From assembly GCA_038141425.1 (NCBI GenBank), contig JAYQIC010000011.1, forward strand, positions 372,001 through 436,000: DNA of 64,000 nucleotides, read 5' to 3'. The stretch is from UBA7985 sp038141425. GTDB taxonomy: Bacteria > Pseudomonadota > Alphaproteobacteria > UBA7985. Below the pieces are notes generated by a model that was given only the letters and a program-made list of their open reading frames with translations, was not told the origin of the DNA and did no database searches. Of the stretch, positions 47,094 through 56,321 are shown piece after piece. The number at the start of each line of letters is the position of its first letter. The first letter of the stretch is position 1. The translations under genes were made by a program, and so were the position numbers.

Positions 47094-47915
47094 TTGGCGC
47101 GTAAACCCGGACCTGTGATTGCGACTGAGACCGAGGGTCCGCAGCCGCTCGTCTCACCCCTGCTTTCTGGCGTACCCGGGGTGGCTCATGGGTTCTTCAC
47201 CCGGCAGGGCGGCACCAGCTGGGGGCGCGGTGATCTCAACTGTGGCCTCGGGGCCGAAGACGACCCGAGCTACGTCGATGAAAACCGCCGCCGCGTCCGG
47301 GATCATCTCTCGGCGCAGGGACTGGTTTCTCTGACACAGACCCATTCGGCTCAGGTGCACAGCCTGACCGCTGCGCCCGACTGGCCGCGCGGCCGGGGGC
47401 CGGAAGGTGACGGCCTTGTCACCCGGGTTCCCGGGCTGGCGCTGGGGGTGCTGTCGGCCGACTGCGGTGCGCTGCTCGCCGTCGATCCGGTGGCGGGCGT
47501 GATCGGCGCTGCGCATTCGGGCTGGAAAGGTACGGCAGGGAACATCACCCGCGCCCTGATCGATGACATGACGGGGCAGGGCGCCGAGCGCGGGCGGATC
47601 AGATTGGCGCTCGGCCCGATGATCCGGCAGGCAAGCTACGAAGTCGGCCCCGAGTTTCCCGACCACTTTCGCGGCGCGGTTGCCAAGCACCGACGCTTTT
47701 TCCGCCCCGCTGCCCGGGACGGGTACTTTCTGGGCGACATCGCGGGGATCATCGCGGCGCAGGCCGCTGCCGAAGGTGTTGGCCACTTCGAGGATATCGG
47801 CGGAGACACCTACGCCGATCCGTCGCGCTTCTTTTCTGCCCGCCGCAGCGCACACCAGCGCGAACCGGAATTCGGGCGCCTGATATCGGCCATCGTGCTT
47901 GGCGGCGCTGCCTGA
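47094..47915 (+). CDS. pgeF: purine nucleoside phosphorylase/peptidoglycan editing factor, laccase-domain PgeF
   Basis: A 273-residue multicopper-like YfiH-family protein; relatives act on purine nucleosides or remove mis-incorporated amino acids from peptidoglycan precursors. It has HGFFTRQGGTS, LTQTHSAQVH, the Cys motif VLSADCGALLAVD, AAHSGWKGTAGN and a C-terminal GGDTYADPSRFFSARRS. The start is TTG 47094, 3 bases after midA. The usual ADCxP is ADCGA here. Confidence 0.91.
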   Translation: MARKPGPVIATETEGPQPLVSPLLSGVPGVAHGFFTRQGGTSWGRGDLNCGLGAEDDPSYVDENRRRVRDHLSAQGLVSLTQTHSAQVHSLTAAPDWPRGRGPEGDGLVTRVPGLALGVLSADCGALLAVDPVAGVIGAAHSGWKGTAGNITRALIDDMTGQGAERGRIRLALGPMIRQASYEVGPEFPDHFRGAVAKHRRFFRPAARDGYFLGDIAGIIAAQAAAEGVGHFEDIGGDTYADPSRFFSARRSAHQREPEFGRLISAIVLGGAA

Positions 47916-47930
47916 TTACAACCATGTAAG

Positions 47931-47977
47931 GACCAGGGTCAGAACTAAGGTCAGAACCAAGGTCAGCACCAAGGTCA
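47931..47977. repeat. 12-bp direct repeat, about four units
   Basis: Units of the form GAACCAAGGTCA start at 47942, 47954 and 47966, with a diverged first unit at 47931. They lie just after pgeF in the 290-base gap before prs. Confidence 0.8.
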
Positions 47978-48090
47978 GGCCCAAGCCGAGGCCCGGGTCA
48001 ACGCCGGCTGAGCGCCGGGTCAGCACGGGGTCCGTTGTCTGCTTGCAAGATTCGCATGCCCGCTTTCGTTCTCATAAGCTGCTGCGTGCG

Positions 48091-48118
48091 TTGACCCTAC
48101 GCCCCGCTGTGGTCTAAA
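48091..48118 (+). promoter_or_regulatory. likely promoter of prs
   Basis: TTGACC (48091-48096) and TCTAAA (48113-48118) are separated by 16 bases and lie about 90 bases before the prs start. Confidence 0.5.
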
Positions 48119-48205
48119 GCACGGGCACCACACACTTTCTTGGTGCCAGATGTCGTCCTGCCGGTCCCCGGCGCGGCGAGCACTCTCGGAGCCGGAGCAA
48201 AATCG

Positions 48206-49147
48206 ATGCGTATTCTCAGCGGCAACTCCAACCGTCCGTTGGCCGAAGCTATTTCGCGCTACCTCGACGTCCGCCTGACCCAGGCCGACGTGCGGCGGTT
48301 CAATGACAAAGAAATCTACGTCGAAATCCAGGAGAACGTCCGGGGCGAAGACGTCTTTCTGATCCAGCCGACCAGTTACCCTGCCAACGACCACCTGATG
48401 GAGCTGCTGGTTGCGATCGACGCCCTGCGCCGCGGGTCGGCCGGGCGGATCACCGCGGTTATTCCCTACTACGGCTATGCCCGTCAGGACCGGAAGAGCT
48501 CGCCGCGCTCGCCCATCTCTGCGCGTCTGGTCGCCAACCTGATCGAAACCGCCGGTGCCGACCGGGTGCTGACCCTCGACCTGCACGCGGGCCAGATCCA
48601 GGGCTTCTTCGACATCCCGACCGATAACCTTTTTGCCGCGCCGATGTTCGCGCAGGAAATCCGTCGCGTTCACCGCGACGACTGCTCGAACGTCATGATC
48701 GTCTCGCCCGACGTCGGTGGTGTGGTCCGTGCCCGCGCGGTCGCCAAGGCGATCGAAGCCGACCTCGCCATCATCGATAAGCGTCGCCCCAAGGCCGGTC
48801 TGGCCGAGGTCATGAACGTCATCGGTGACGTCGACGGCAAGCACTGCATCCTGATCGACGATATCGTCGATACCGCAGGCACGCTGTGCAAGGCCGCTGA
48901 AGCGCTGGTCAAGAACGGAGCGATTTCCGTTTCGGCCTACGCCACCCACGGCGTTCTGTCCGGACCGGCCGTTGCCAATATCGACGCGTCCGAGATCAGC
49001 GACGTGGTCGTCACGGATTCCATCCAACCCTCTGAGTCGGTCGTGGCCTGCGAGAAAATCCGCGCCATGAGCATCGCAGAGCTGATGGGTGAAGCCATTC
49101 GCCGGGTTTCCAACGAAGAGTCGGTCTCGACCCTCTTCAATATTTAA
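48206..49147 (+). CDS. prs: ribose-phosphate pyrophosphokinase
   Basis: A 313-residue PRPP synthetase supplying nucleotide, His and Trp synthesis. It has the N-terminus MRILSGNSNRPLAEAI, the catalytic flexible loop YARQDRKSSPRSPISARL and the PRPP-binding loop ILIDDIVDTAGTLCKA. I chose ATG 48206; the frame is open to 48140 but that adds non-family residues. rplY follows after 93 bases. Confidence 0.96.
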   Translation: MRILSGNSNRPLAEAISRYLDVRLTQADVRRFNDKEIYVEIQENVRGEDVFLIQPTSYPANDHLMELLVAIDALRRGSAGRITAVIPYYGYARQDRKSSPRSPISARLVANLIETAGADRVLTLDLHAGQIQGFFDIPTDNLFAAPMFAQEIRRVHRDDCSNVMIVSPDVGGVVRARAVAKAIEADLAIIDKRRPKAGLAEVMNVIGDVDGKHCILIDDIVDTAGTLCKAAEALVKNGAISVSAYATHGVLSGPAVANIDASEISDVVVTDSIQPSESVVACEKIRAMSIAELMGEAIRRVSNEESVSTLFNI

Positions 49148-49166
49148 CCGGGACCGTCGTCCCGGT
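49147..49166 (+). terminator. hairpin after prs
   Basis: ACCGGGAC pairs perfectly with GTCCCGGT around a 4-base loop directly after the prs stop. It is not followed by a T-run, so it may be a processing or partial terminator before rplY. Confidence 0.4.
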
Positions 49167-49240
49167 CTGGACTTTGCCTCTACCCCAGCCCGGCAGCTTT
49201 CTGACACTTGAATTCTTACCTTTGAACAGGAGACGTCCCC

Positions 49241-49888
49241 ATGGACATCGCAATGACTATTCCGGCCAAGGCTAAGGCCGGTGCCGGCAAGACCGCAGCA
49301 AAGGCCGCCCGTAAGGAAGGCCTCGTTCCCGCCGTGATCTACGGTGGTGCCGCTGACCCTGAAATGGTGGCGATCGATCCCCGCCCGATCTGGAAGGGCC
49401 TCAATGAGCGTGGCTTCTTCGCCAAGGTCATGGCGCTGGACGTCGATGGCAAGCAGATGAACGTTCTGCCCCGCGATGTGCAGTTCGACCGCGTCACCGA
49501 TCAGCCGATCCACGTCGACTTCATGCGCGTCGACCCCGAGACCATCGTCAAGGTCCGGGTCCCGGTCGATTTCGTCAACGAAGCCGACTCTCCGGGCCTG
49601 AAGCGCGGCGCGGTTCTCAACGTCGTCCGTCACTCGGTCGAGGTGCGCTGCAAAGCCGGTGAAATCCCGACCAAGTTCGACGCCGACCTCGCCGGCCTGC
49701 AGATCAACGACGCCGTGAAGTACTCCATGGTGCAGGTCAGCGGTAACGTCACCCCGACCATCGTCGGCCGTGACTTCGTGATCGCAACCGTGACCGCACC
49801 ATCCGCACTGAAGCGTCAGATGATGGATCAGGCTGCTGCTGCTGCCGGTGGCGACGGCGAGGCCGAAGGCGGCGAAGCCGAGGCATAG
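49241..49888 (+). CDS. rplY: 50S ribosomal protein L25/general stress protein Ctc
   Basis: A 215-residue long-form bL25 that binds 5S rRNA. It has GKTAAKAARKEGLVPAVIYGG (5S-binding start) and VDGKQMNVLPRDVQFDRVT with QPIHVDFMRVD, then a C-terminal CTC domain. An Ala/Gly/Glu-rich tail ends the protein. AGGAG precedes ATG 49241. It is followed by pth, the usual order. Confidence 0.95.
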   Translation: MDIAMTIPAKAKAGAGKTAAKAARKEGLVPAVIYGGAADPEMVAIDPRPIWKGLNERGFFAKVMALDVDGKQMNVLPRDVQFDRVTDQPIHVDFMRVDPETIVKVRVPVDFVNEADSPGLKRGAVLNVVRHSVEVRCKAGEIPTKFDADLAGLQINDAVKYSMVQVSGNVTPTIVGRDFVIATVTAPSALKRQMMDQAAAAAGGDGEAEGGEAEA

Positions 49889-50010
49889 GCTGGATCGGAT
49901 CCGGCCTGACGGCCCTGGCCAGCCGTTGCAACCCACCGGCCTGGCCCCGGGGCCTGGCCCGGGCTGTTCCACTGACCGCTGCCCGCTGAAGACAGACCGG
50001 AGCACGGACC

Positions 50011-50741
50011 ATGCATATTCTTGTTGGCCTGGGTAATCCCGGGCGACAGTACGAGGGCCACCGGCATAACGTCGGGTTTATGGCCCTCGACCTGTTCGCC
50101 TCTAGTTTCGGTGCGCCGAAGTGGAAGGAGCGTGCGCAGGCCAAGGTCGCCGAGGTCCGCATCGATGGCGAGAAGGTGGTTCTGGTCAAGCCGCAGAGTT
50201 TCATGAACAAATCCGGGCAGCCGCTTCGGCACGTGCTGGATTTCTGGAAGCTCAAAGCCGACGCGGTAACCGTGTTCTACGACGAGCTCGATCTGCCCCC
50301 TCCAAGGTGCGGATCAAGCGCGGTGGTGGTTCGGGTGGTCACAACGGCATCAAGTCGCTGGACGCCCACATCGGGCAGAACTACCGCCGGGTGCGCATCG
50401 GCATCGGTCATCCGGGCCATAAGGACCGGGTTCCGGCCTACGTGCTGCATGACTTCGGCAAGGACGACCGCCGCCGGATCGACACCCTGCTCGAGGTCAT
50501 GGCCGACAATCTGCCCCGGTTGCTCAGCGGTGATGAGTCCGGGTTCATGAGCCTGTCGATGCAGGCGCTGGATGCCCCCGCCTCTGGCGCCAAGCCCGCT
50601 AAACGCAGCGGCAGCAGCGGCACCAATACGCCCGTTGCGGCGCCGACCAAGGTTATCGGTAAGGGGCCGCCCACCGCTATGGGGGCCGCTCTGTCCCGCC
50701 TGCTCAACCGGGGGAAATCCTCCCCCGACCAAGACGATTGA
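50011..50741 (+). CDS. pth: peptidyl-tRNA hydrolase (frame shift at 50296-50300)
   Basis: An essential enzyme recycling peptidyl-tRNA. It has ILVGLGNPGRQYEGHRHNVG (catalytic His), VKPQSFMNKSGQPLRHVL and FYDELDLP, then in the next frame KVRIKRGGGSGGHNGIKSL. Adding one C to the run 50296-50300 joins DLPP to SKVRIK. The joined protein has a C-terminal extension of about 50 residues rich in Ser/Ala/Pro, common in alphaproteobacteria. Confidence 0.94.
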
Positions 50742-50816
50742 CGCCCGAGGGGCGCAACCCGCCCCCCGTAAGCCGCGAAGTGGCGCGGTCCGGAACAGAA
50801 CAAGGACACACAGACC

Positions 50817-51913
50817 ATGGGATTCAACTGCGGTATCGTCGGGCTGCCCAACGTCGGTAAATCGACGCTGTTCAACGCGCTGACCGAAACGGCAGCGGCA
50901 GAAGCGGCCAACTACCCCTTCTGCACCATCGAGCCGAACACGGGCCGCGTGGCGGTTCCAGACCCGCGACTGGACGCTATCGCCGACATTGCGCAGAGCG
51001 CCAAGGTGCTGCCGACCCAGCTCGAAGTTGTCGATATCGCCGGGCTGGTCCGGGGGCATCCAAGGGCGAAGGCCTCGGCAACCAGTTCCTCGCCAACATC
51101 CGCGAAACCGACGCCATCCTGCACGTGCTGCGCTGCTTCGACGGTGAAGTCACCCACGTCGAAGGCTCGGTCGACCCCGTGCGCGACGCCGAGACTGTCA
51201 CCACCGAGCTGATGATTGCCGACCTCGACGCCGTGGAAAAGCGAATGGCCAAGGAATCCAAGCGCGCGCAGTCGGGCGACAAGGAAGCCCGGCAGCTGAT
51301 GTCGATCCTTGAGCCGCTGGCCGCTGCGCTGACCGAAGGTAAGACCGCCCGCACCGTCGAGTTTTCGCCCGAAGAGATGAAGACCGTGCGCCAGCTGCAA
51401 CTGCTGACCGCTAAGCCGGTGCTCTACGTCTGTAACGTCGGCGAGGAAGACGCCGCTGAGGGCAACCACCATTCCGCCGCCGTGTTCGAACTGGCCGAGC
51501 GCGAGGGTGCCAGCGCCATCCTCATTTCCGCTGCGATCGAGGCTGAGATTGCTGCGCTGCCCACCGAAGACGACAAGCGCGAATTCCTCGAAACCCTTGG
51601 CCTGCAGGAAACCGGGCTGGCGCGTCTGATCCGACGGGGCTATGGCCTGCTCGACCTGCTGACCTTTTTCACCGCGGGACCAAAGGAAGCCCGCGCCTGG
51701 ACCGTGCGCACCGGCGCGACCGCGCCACAGGCGGCCGGCGCGATTCATACTGATTTCGAGCGTGGCTTTATCCGGGCGGAGACCATCGCCTACGACGACT
51801 TCATTGCCTGCGGCGGTGAAGCCGGCGCCAAGGATGCGGGAAAGCTGCGGGTCGAAGGCAAGGACTACGTCGCCAAGGATGGCGACATCTTCCACTTCCG
51901 CTTCAACGTCTGA
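50817..51913 (+). CDS. ychF: redox-regulated ATPase YchF/OLA1 (frame shift at 51052-51056)
   Basis: A universally conserved ribosome-associated ATPase of about 365 residues. It has the P-loop GIVGLPNVGKSTLFNAL, the switch VVDIAGLVRG, NxxE-type VLYVCNVGEEDA and a C-terminal TGS domain (DLLTFFTAGPKEARAWTV; ... HFRFNV). Adding one G to 51052-51056 joins LVRG to ASKGEGLGNQFLANIRETDA. The start is ATG 50817. Confidence 0.95.
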
Positions 51914-51961
51914 GAGGCTGGTTGGGCGCTAGTTGAGGCGGGACAGGGTGCCCGAGCGGCA

Positions 51962-52330
51962 CTACCCGAAGAAACAGGCCTTGATGGTCAGGTTGTCGCG
52001 CGACGCGGGCTGCACCAGTGCGTTCATGACCGGCTGGGACCCGGCGGGCATCTTCAGCTTGCCCTTGTAACTGCCATCTGGCTGGCGACGCAGGCCGTGC
52101 AGCAGCTGCCGGTTCAGCACCTCCCGACGGTTGATCTTCTCCCCGACCACCGCGGCGATTTTCCCGCACAGAACGGCGTCCTCGCCGCAGTTGTAGAGCT
52201 CGACGATCGCCTGCATGCCCTGCATCGGGCTGTCCATCCGCCAGTAGCCCTGCAGCGGGTTGGCCTGCGCGAACGCACCGCCACCGACAAGGCTGATCAG
52301 GATAGAGACGGCAAAAGACTTGAGCAGCAT
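51962..52330 (-). CDS. small secreted protein, DUF2147-like (paralogue of the next gene)
   Basis: A 122-residue exported protein. The signal peptide is LLKSFAVSILISLVGGGAFAQ. The mature part has LQGYWRMDSPMQGMQAIVELYNC, a Cys-Gly pair CGEDAVLCGKIAAV and a C-terminal Cys (TIKACFFG). It shares layout with the neighbour at 52462-52848: W-x2-D, V(E/Q)xYxC, then LC(G/A)(K/R)I. It resembles periplasmic DUF2147 lipocalin-like proteins. The function is unknown. I chose ATG 52330. Confidence 0.72.
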   Translation of the reverse strand: MLLKSFAVSILISLVGGGAFAQANPLQGYWRMDSPMQGMQAIVELYNCGEDAVLCGKIAAVVGEKINRREVLNRQLLHGLRRQPDGSYKGKLKMPAGSQPVMNALVQPASRDNLTIKACFFG

Positions 52331-52369
52331 GCGATGCAAATTCCGAGTAACGACGGTGCTACCCCCGAA

Positions 52370-52407
52370 AAACGCAAAAACCGGACCTGAACAGCGTTCA
52401 GACCCGG
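52370..52407 (-). terminator. intrinsic terminator after the secreted-protein gene
   Basis: On the minus strand a stem of CCGG plus CTGAAC (52381-52407, one internal mismatch pair, 3-base loop) is followed by TTTTTGCGTTTTT. It lies between the two paralogous genes, so they are likely separate transcripts. Confidence 0.7.
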
Positions 52408-52461
52408 CTTGAGAAGAAAAAACATCGGATTTTAGGGAGTGGAGCTCTCCCGGCCGCAGGC

Positions 52462-52848
52462 TTACTGCATCCGGGTCATGGTCCCCTTGCACACGGGCAG
52501 GAAGCACGAGCTGTAGGAAATCGTCACCGCGTCCTGAACCTTGATGGTCACCTTTGAGTCGCCGACGAAGCTCACCGGTGGGTTGATGATGCCTTCGAAC
52601 GTGCCGGCGCGGCGTGGCTGAACCGACCGGATCAGCAGATAGTTTTGCTGCCCTGCGGCCAGCTCGCCCTGATAGGCGCGCACGATGCGGGCGCACAGGC
52701 CCGTGCCGTCTTCACAGTCGTACATCTGAACGACGGCTTGCACGCCATCCCAGGCTTTGTTGTCCAGCCACATGCCGCGTAGGTCCTGGGCCAGCGATGG
52801 AGACGCGACGCTGACGGCCGCGACGAGAGAGAAGAGAAGGGCGCGCAT
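52462..52848 (-). CDS. small secreted protein, DUF2147-like
   Basis: A 128-residue exported protein with signal peptide ALLFSLVAAVSVASPSLAQ. The mature sequence has LRGMWLDNKAWDGVQAVVQMYDC, CEDGTGLCARIV and a C-terminal Cys pair in SCFLPVCKGTM. The cysteines suggest disulfides. It is a tandem paralogue of the downstream gene. The family role is unknown. Confidence 0.75.
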   Translation of the reverse strand: MRALLFSLVAAVSVASPSLAQDLRGMWLDNKAWDGVQAVVQMYDCEDGTGLCARIVRAYQGELAAGQQNYLLIRSVQPRRAGTFEGIINPPVSFVGDSKVTIKVQDAVTISYSSCFLPVCKGTMTRMQ

Positions 52849-52965
52849 GACAACCTCTTTTTGCGAGAACTTCGGTTGTCAGTTGAAACTAGGCCGACCG
52901 CAGCGCGTGGCAATATTAGCGTGCGCTGAAAATTACTTGATCAATCCTGCGCGCGGGGTCGCGGC

Positions 52966-53841
52966 TCAGCTGCCGTCCGTGAACACCGCGTAGGCTCCGC
53001 CTGCATCGCCCGGATAGACGATATAGCCGCGATAGCCCGCTGTCGCCGGGCGGAAGGCGACCCCGGAATTGGCGAGGAACTCGCCGGTTTTGGTAAGATC
53101 CTCGACCTGGTAGACGACCGCCTCGTGGGCTTCGGCGTCGGGATAGATCTGCGCCCAGTCCTCGCCGCTATAGAATTCGAGATCGGCACCGATCGGCTTT
53201 GCGATGCTGCCGGTAAGCTTGCCGGTGAGCAGGGCCTCGTAGCCTTCGCCTAGCTTGCTGCCATCGGCCATCCGCATCTGCACCGCGCGGATCCCAACTG
53301 TGCCGTTTTCGTGGTGAACAAAGCGGTCGGCCCAGACCGCCTGCGGGGTCAGGTGCTCGCAGACGAACAGTGGCACGGGCGAGAACGGCCCGCGCTGCGG
53401 CCGCACCAGCTTGAACGACGCGCGCTGGGACATGCCCGGCACGACCTCGACGTTGCGGTGCAGGTTCTCGATGCCCAGATGCGCCAGCCCGTTGTCATCA
53501 AAGGCGGCGGCGGCCAGCTCTGCCCGTCCCTTAAGCGCCAGCGACAGCAGGCCTTCGCCCTGTTCAGCCAGATGTTCTTCGAGGCCGTTGGTGCCGATGC
53601 TGGCGTCGCGCACGCCAAGGATCTCGAGGTAGTCGCCATGGTCATCCAGTCCCCGGAACATGACACAGGTATTGGCCGTGCCCCAGCCAACATGGGCGGT
53701 GATGTCGGTGGTGGTGAAGCCGAGCTTGTGCGCCTGCGCCTGCGCAGCCTCAAGATCGGATACCGCCAGAATGACGTGGTCTAGACCGATGATGGGCGCA
53801 TCGCCCGGAACGTCCGGGTGGTCTGTGACAACTGAGAACAT
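52966..53841 (-). CDS. VOC (glyoxalase/dioxygenase fold) family protein
   Basis: A 291-residue protein of two VOC modules. The first starts GLDHVILAVSDLEAAQAQ and includes GTANTCVMFRGLDDHGDYLEIL. The second part includes LFVCEHLTPQAVWADRF and a C-terminal GYRGYIVYPGDAGGAYAVF. It resembles the glyoxalase-like (DUF3225/PF13468) domain. The substrate is unknown. I chose ATG 53841 (MFSVVTDHP). Confidence 0.8.
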   Translation of the reverse strand: MFSVVTDHPDVPGDAPIIGLDHVILAVSDLEAAQAQAHKLGFTTTDITAHVGWGTANTCVMFRGLDDHGDYLEILGVRDASIGTNGLEEHLAEQGEGLLSLALKGRAELAAAAFDDNGLAHLGIENLHRNVEVVPGMSQRASFKLVRPQRGPFSPVPLFVCEHLTPQAVWADRFVHHENGTVGIRAVQMRMADGSKLGEGYEALLTGKLTGSIAKPIGADLEFYSGEDWAQIYPDAEAHEAVVYQVEDLTKTGEFLANSGVAFRPATAGYRGYIVYPGDAGGAYAVFTDGS

Positions 53842-53942
53842 GGGCTGATTTCTCCACCAGTGCGGGGGCAAGTGGCGGCACTCTAGAGCAAAGCCGGGGC
53901 GAATTGAACGCCCTTGGCGGCAGGGAGGCTGGGGACAACAAA

Positions 53943-53969
53943 AAAGGCTGCGGGGGTGCCGCAGCCTTT
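53943..53969 (-). terminator. terminator of the petABC operon
   Basis: AAAGGCTGCGG and CCGCAGCCTTT form an 11-bp perfect stem with a 5-base loop. On the minus strand it is followed by a T-run. It lies 55 bases after the petC stop and could also stop + strand transcription. Confidence 0.85.
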
Positions 53970-54024
53970 CTTCCTTGGTCCCGCTCGGATACCTGTCTTT
54001 CGATGGTTGATCTCGCGACCCGGC

Positions 54025-54840
54025 CTAGTGATCTGGTTCTGGGCCACCCTCGGCTTCGAGGCGGCTGTGCACCTGCGCCGCAACGATGCGGTAGGCGAAG
54101 AACGAGATGATGGTCAGCGCCAGCATGTACAGCACGACCACGATGCCCCACTTGTGGCGGGCTTCGAGGTACGGGTCAGCCGCCCAGTTGAGGAAGGCCG
54201 TCACGTCGCGGGACTGCTGCTCCAGCGTTGGCACGGTGCCGTCAGGGTATTCGAAGTCGGACATATCCGCAGGCCATGGGTTCGGCATGGCGATCACGGG
54301 CATGACCTTGTTGTAGTAGGCGCCCTCTGGCTGCTCGTGGGCATCGTCGTAGCCGGTCAGCAGCGCGTAGATGTAGTCCGCCCCGCCAATGCGCGAGCGC
54401 GCCATGGTGGACAGGTCCGGTGGTGCCTTGCCGTAGGTGGCGGTAGCGCGCTTGGGGTTACCCAGCGCCCAGGGGAAGGTGTCGTTCAGCACGCCCGGGC
54501 GGGTGTCGTCTTCGCCGTCGTCGTTGATGTACGGAATTTCGTAGTTCGACGCGATGGCCTTGGCCACGTCTTCACCGGTCTGACCTTCCAGCAGCTCCCA
54601 GCCCAGATCGGCGAGGGAGGAGAAGCGCACCAGACCCAGCGAGTGACAGGCCTGGCAGCGGGTCTGGTAGATGTAGAGACCGCGCTGGAGCTGGCGCTCG
54701 TCGTAGTGGCCCAGTGGGCCTGTGAAGGTCCAGCTTTGCGAGTCGACCGGTCCGGCTTCTTCGGCTTGGGCTGGCGCAGCGGCGACGGCCACGAGGGTGG
54801 CAGCGGCGCTGAGGGTTTTGATCAATGTTCCGAAACGCAT
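54025..54840 (-). CDS. petC: cytochrome c1 of the bc1 complex
   Basis: A 271-residue haem-c subunit. It has a signal peptide (LIKTLSAAATLVAVAAAPAQA), haem site CQACH (residues about 62-66) and the axial Met region PVIAMPNPW. A C-terminal membrane anchor (GIVVVLYMLALTIISFFAY) follows. The PPDLSTMARSR segment is typical. It is the last gene of petA-petB-petC. Confidence 0.95.
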   Translation of the reverse strand: MRFGTLIKTLSAAATLVAVAAAPAQAEEAGPVDSQSWTFTGPLGHYDERQLQRGLYIYQTRCQACHSLGLVRFSSLADLGWELLEGQTGEDVAKAIASNYEIPYINDDGEDDTRPGVLNDTFPWALGNPKRATATYGKAPPDLSTMARSRIGGADYIYALLTGYDDAHEQPEGAYYNKVMPVIAMPNPWPADMSDFEYPDGTVPTLEQQSRDVTAFLNWAADPYLEARHKWGIVVVLYMLALTIISFFAYRIVAAQVHSRLEAEGGPEPDH

Positions 54841-54912
54841 GAACGATGCTTTCTTAAATGAGGGTCTGGCGTCGGCGGAATGGGACGGGCCGGGGCCCGT
54901 CCCACGAAAAGG

Positions 54913-56316
54913 TCAGTCGGCCTTGGTCATCGGCTTGGCAGCCGCCGCTGCAGCGGCAACGGCACCCCCGCCCTGGCTCGATGGCAGCACAGGTTCGGAG
55001 ATCGAGGCCGGCAGCGTCCGGGTCCGTTCGAACAGACCCAGCACCGGCATCAGCACGATGAAGAAACCGAAGTAGTAAAGCATGAACAGGACGCCCCACT
55101 GCTGGGTCGAACCCCAGACGAAGCCGTTCTCGGCTTCGAAGCCAAGTGGGATGCGGCCGAACGGCGTCGGGATGAAGAAGGCTTCACCCGAGGTCTGCGC
55201 CCCGACCAGCGCGAGGATCAAGCAGGTCAGCACGAAGCCCCAGAACGCCAGACGGTACAGCGGCCGGAAGCGCGCGGACCGCACCGGAGAGGTGTCGAGC
55301 CATGGCAGCAGGAACAGCACGCCGAGCGAGCCACCCATGGCGAGGGCGCCCAGCTGCTTACCGGTGATCACCAGACCGAAGATGTTCAGGTCCCAGGTAA
55401 AGACCTTCAGGATCGCGTAGAACGGCAGCAGGTACCATTCGGGCACGATGTGGGACGGCAGGTTGTAGTCGGTCGGCTGGTTGTTGATCGCTTCGGCCAG
55501 ACGCTCCGGCGCCCAGGCCACAACGGCCAGATAGATGGTGAAGAACACCGACAGGCCGAAGATGTCCTTGAAGGTGTAGTAGGGGTGGAAGGACACGGTG
55601 TCCTTTTTCGACTTGATGTCGACACCCAGTGGGTTGTTGGAGCCCACAGTCTGCAGCGTCAGAATGTGCAGAATCACCACGCCAGCGAGGATGAACGGCA
55701 GCAGGAAGTGCAGCGCAAAGAAGCGGTTCAGGAGTGCGTCATCCACGTCCTCACCCCCGCGCAGCAGCATCAGGATATCGTCGCCCAGAACCGGGATTGC
55801 GGTGAAGACCTGGGTGATCACCTCAGCGGCAGCGAAGGACATCACGCCCCACACCAGCGAGTAGCCAAGGAAGGCAATCGCCATCATCAGGATCAGGATG
55901 ATACAGCCCAGAATCCACAGCAGTTCGCGCGGTGCTTTGTACGAGCCGTAGTAGAGGCTGCGGAACATGTGGAAGATCACGGCGATGAAGAAGAACGACG
56001 CCCCGACCGAGTGGATGTAACGCAGGAACATCCCGCCCTTCACGTCGCGCATGATGTGCTCGACCGAGCGGAAGGCCTGGTTAATGCCGTAGGTATCTTC
56101 CTGCACCGATGGTTTGTAGTGCATAGCAAGGAACAGACCGGTGACGATCATCACCAGCAGCATGATCCCGGAGATCGAGCCGAAGTTCCACCAGTAGTTC
56201 AGGTTCTTGGGGTAGGCGTGCTTCGTCATCGAGTAGTGCACGGCACGCAGAATAGGGAGACGTTCGTCAAAGCCCTTGAGCAGGGGATTGGTGAACGGTG
56301 AACGAGAGCCAGCCAT
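54913..56316 (-). CDS. petB: cytochrome b of the bc1 complex
   Basis: A 467-residue membrane subunit with eight or more helices and two b-haems. It has NFGSISGIMLLVMIVTG, the first His pair region AMHYKP and RYIHSVGASFFFIAVIFHMFR, VWGVMSFAAAEVIT, the quinol-site PEWY (HIVPEWYLLPF) and ILTLQTVGSNNPLG. A Pro/Ala/Lys-rich C-terminal tail follows the last helix. It is 5 bases downstream of petA. Confidence 0.96.
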   Translation of the reverse strand: MAGSRSPFTNPLLKGFDERLPILRAVHYSMTKHAYPKNLNYWWNFGSISGIMLLVMIVTGLFLAMHYKPSVQEDTYGINQAFRSVEHIMRDVKGGMFLRYIHSVGASFFFIAVIFHMFRSLYYGSYKAPRELLWILGCIILILMMAIAFLGYSLVWGVMSFAAAEVITQVFTAIPVLGDDILMLLRGGEDVDDALLNRFFALHFLLPFILAGVVILHILTLQTVGSNNPLGVDIKSKKDTVSFHPYYTFKDIFGLSVFFTIYLAVVAWAPERLAEAINNQPTDYNLPSHIVPEWYLLPFYAILKVFTWDLNIFGLVITGKQLGALAMGGSLGVLFLLPWLDTSPVRSARFRPLYRLAFWGFVLTCLILALVGAQTSGEAFFIPTPFGRIPLGFEAENGFVWGSTQQWGVLFMLYYFGFFIVLMPVLGLFERTRTLPASISEPVLPSSQGGGAVAAAAAAAKPMTKAD

Positions 56317-56321
56317 CAGAC

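Noticed and set aside
54880..56301. 473-codon open frame antisense to petB
   Set aside because: A His/Gln/Arg/Glu-rich shadow of a membrane protein gene; petB is certain.
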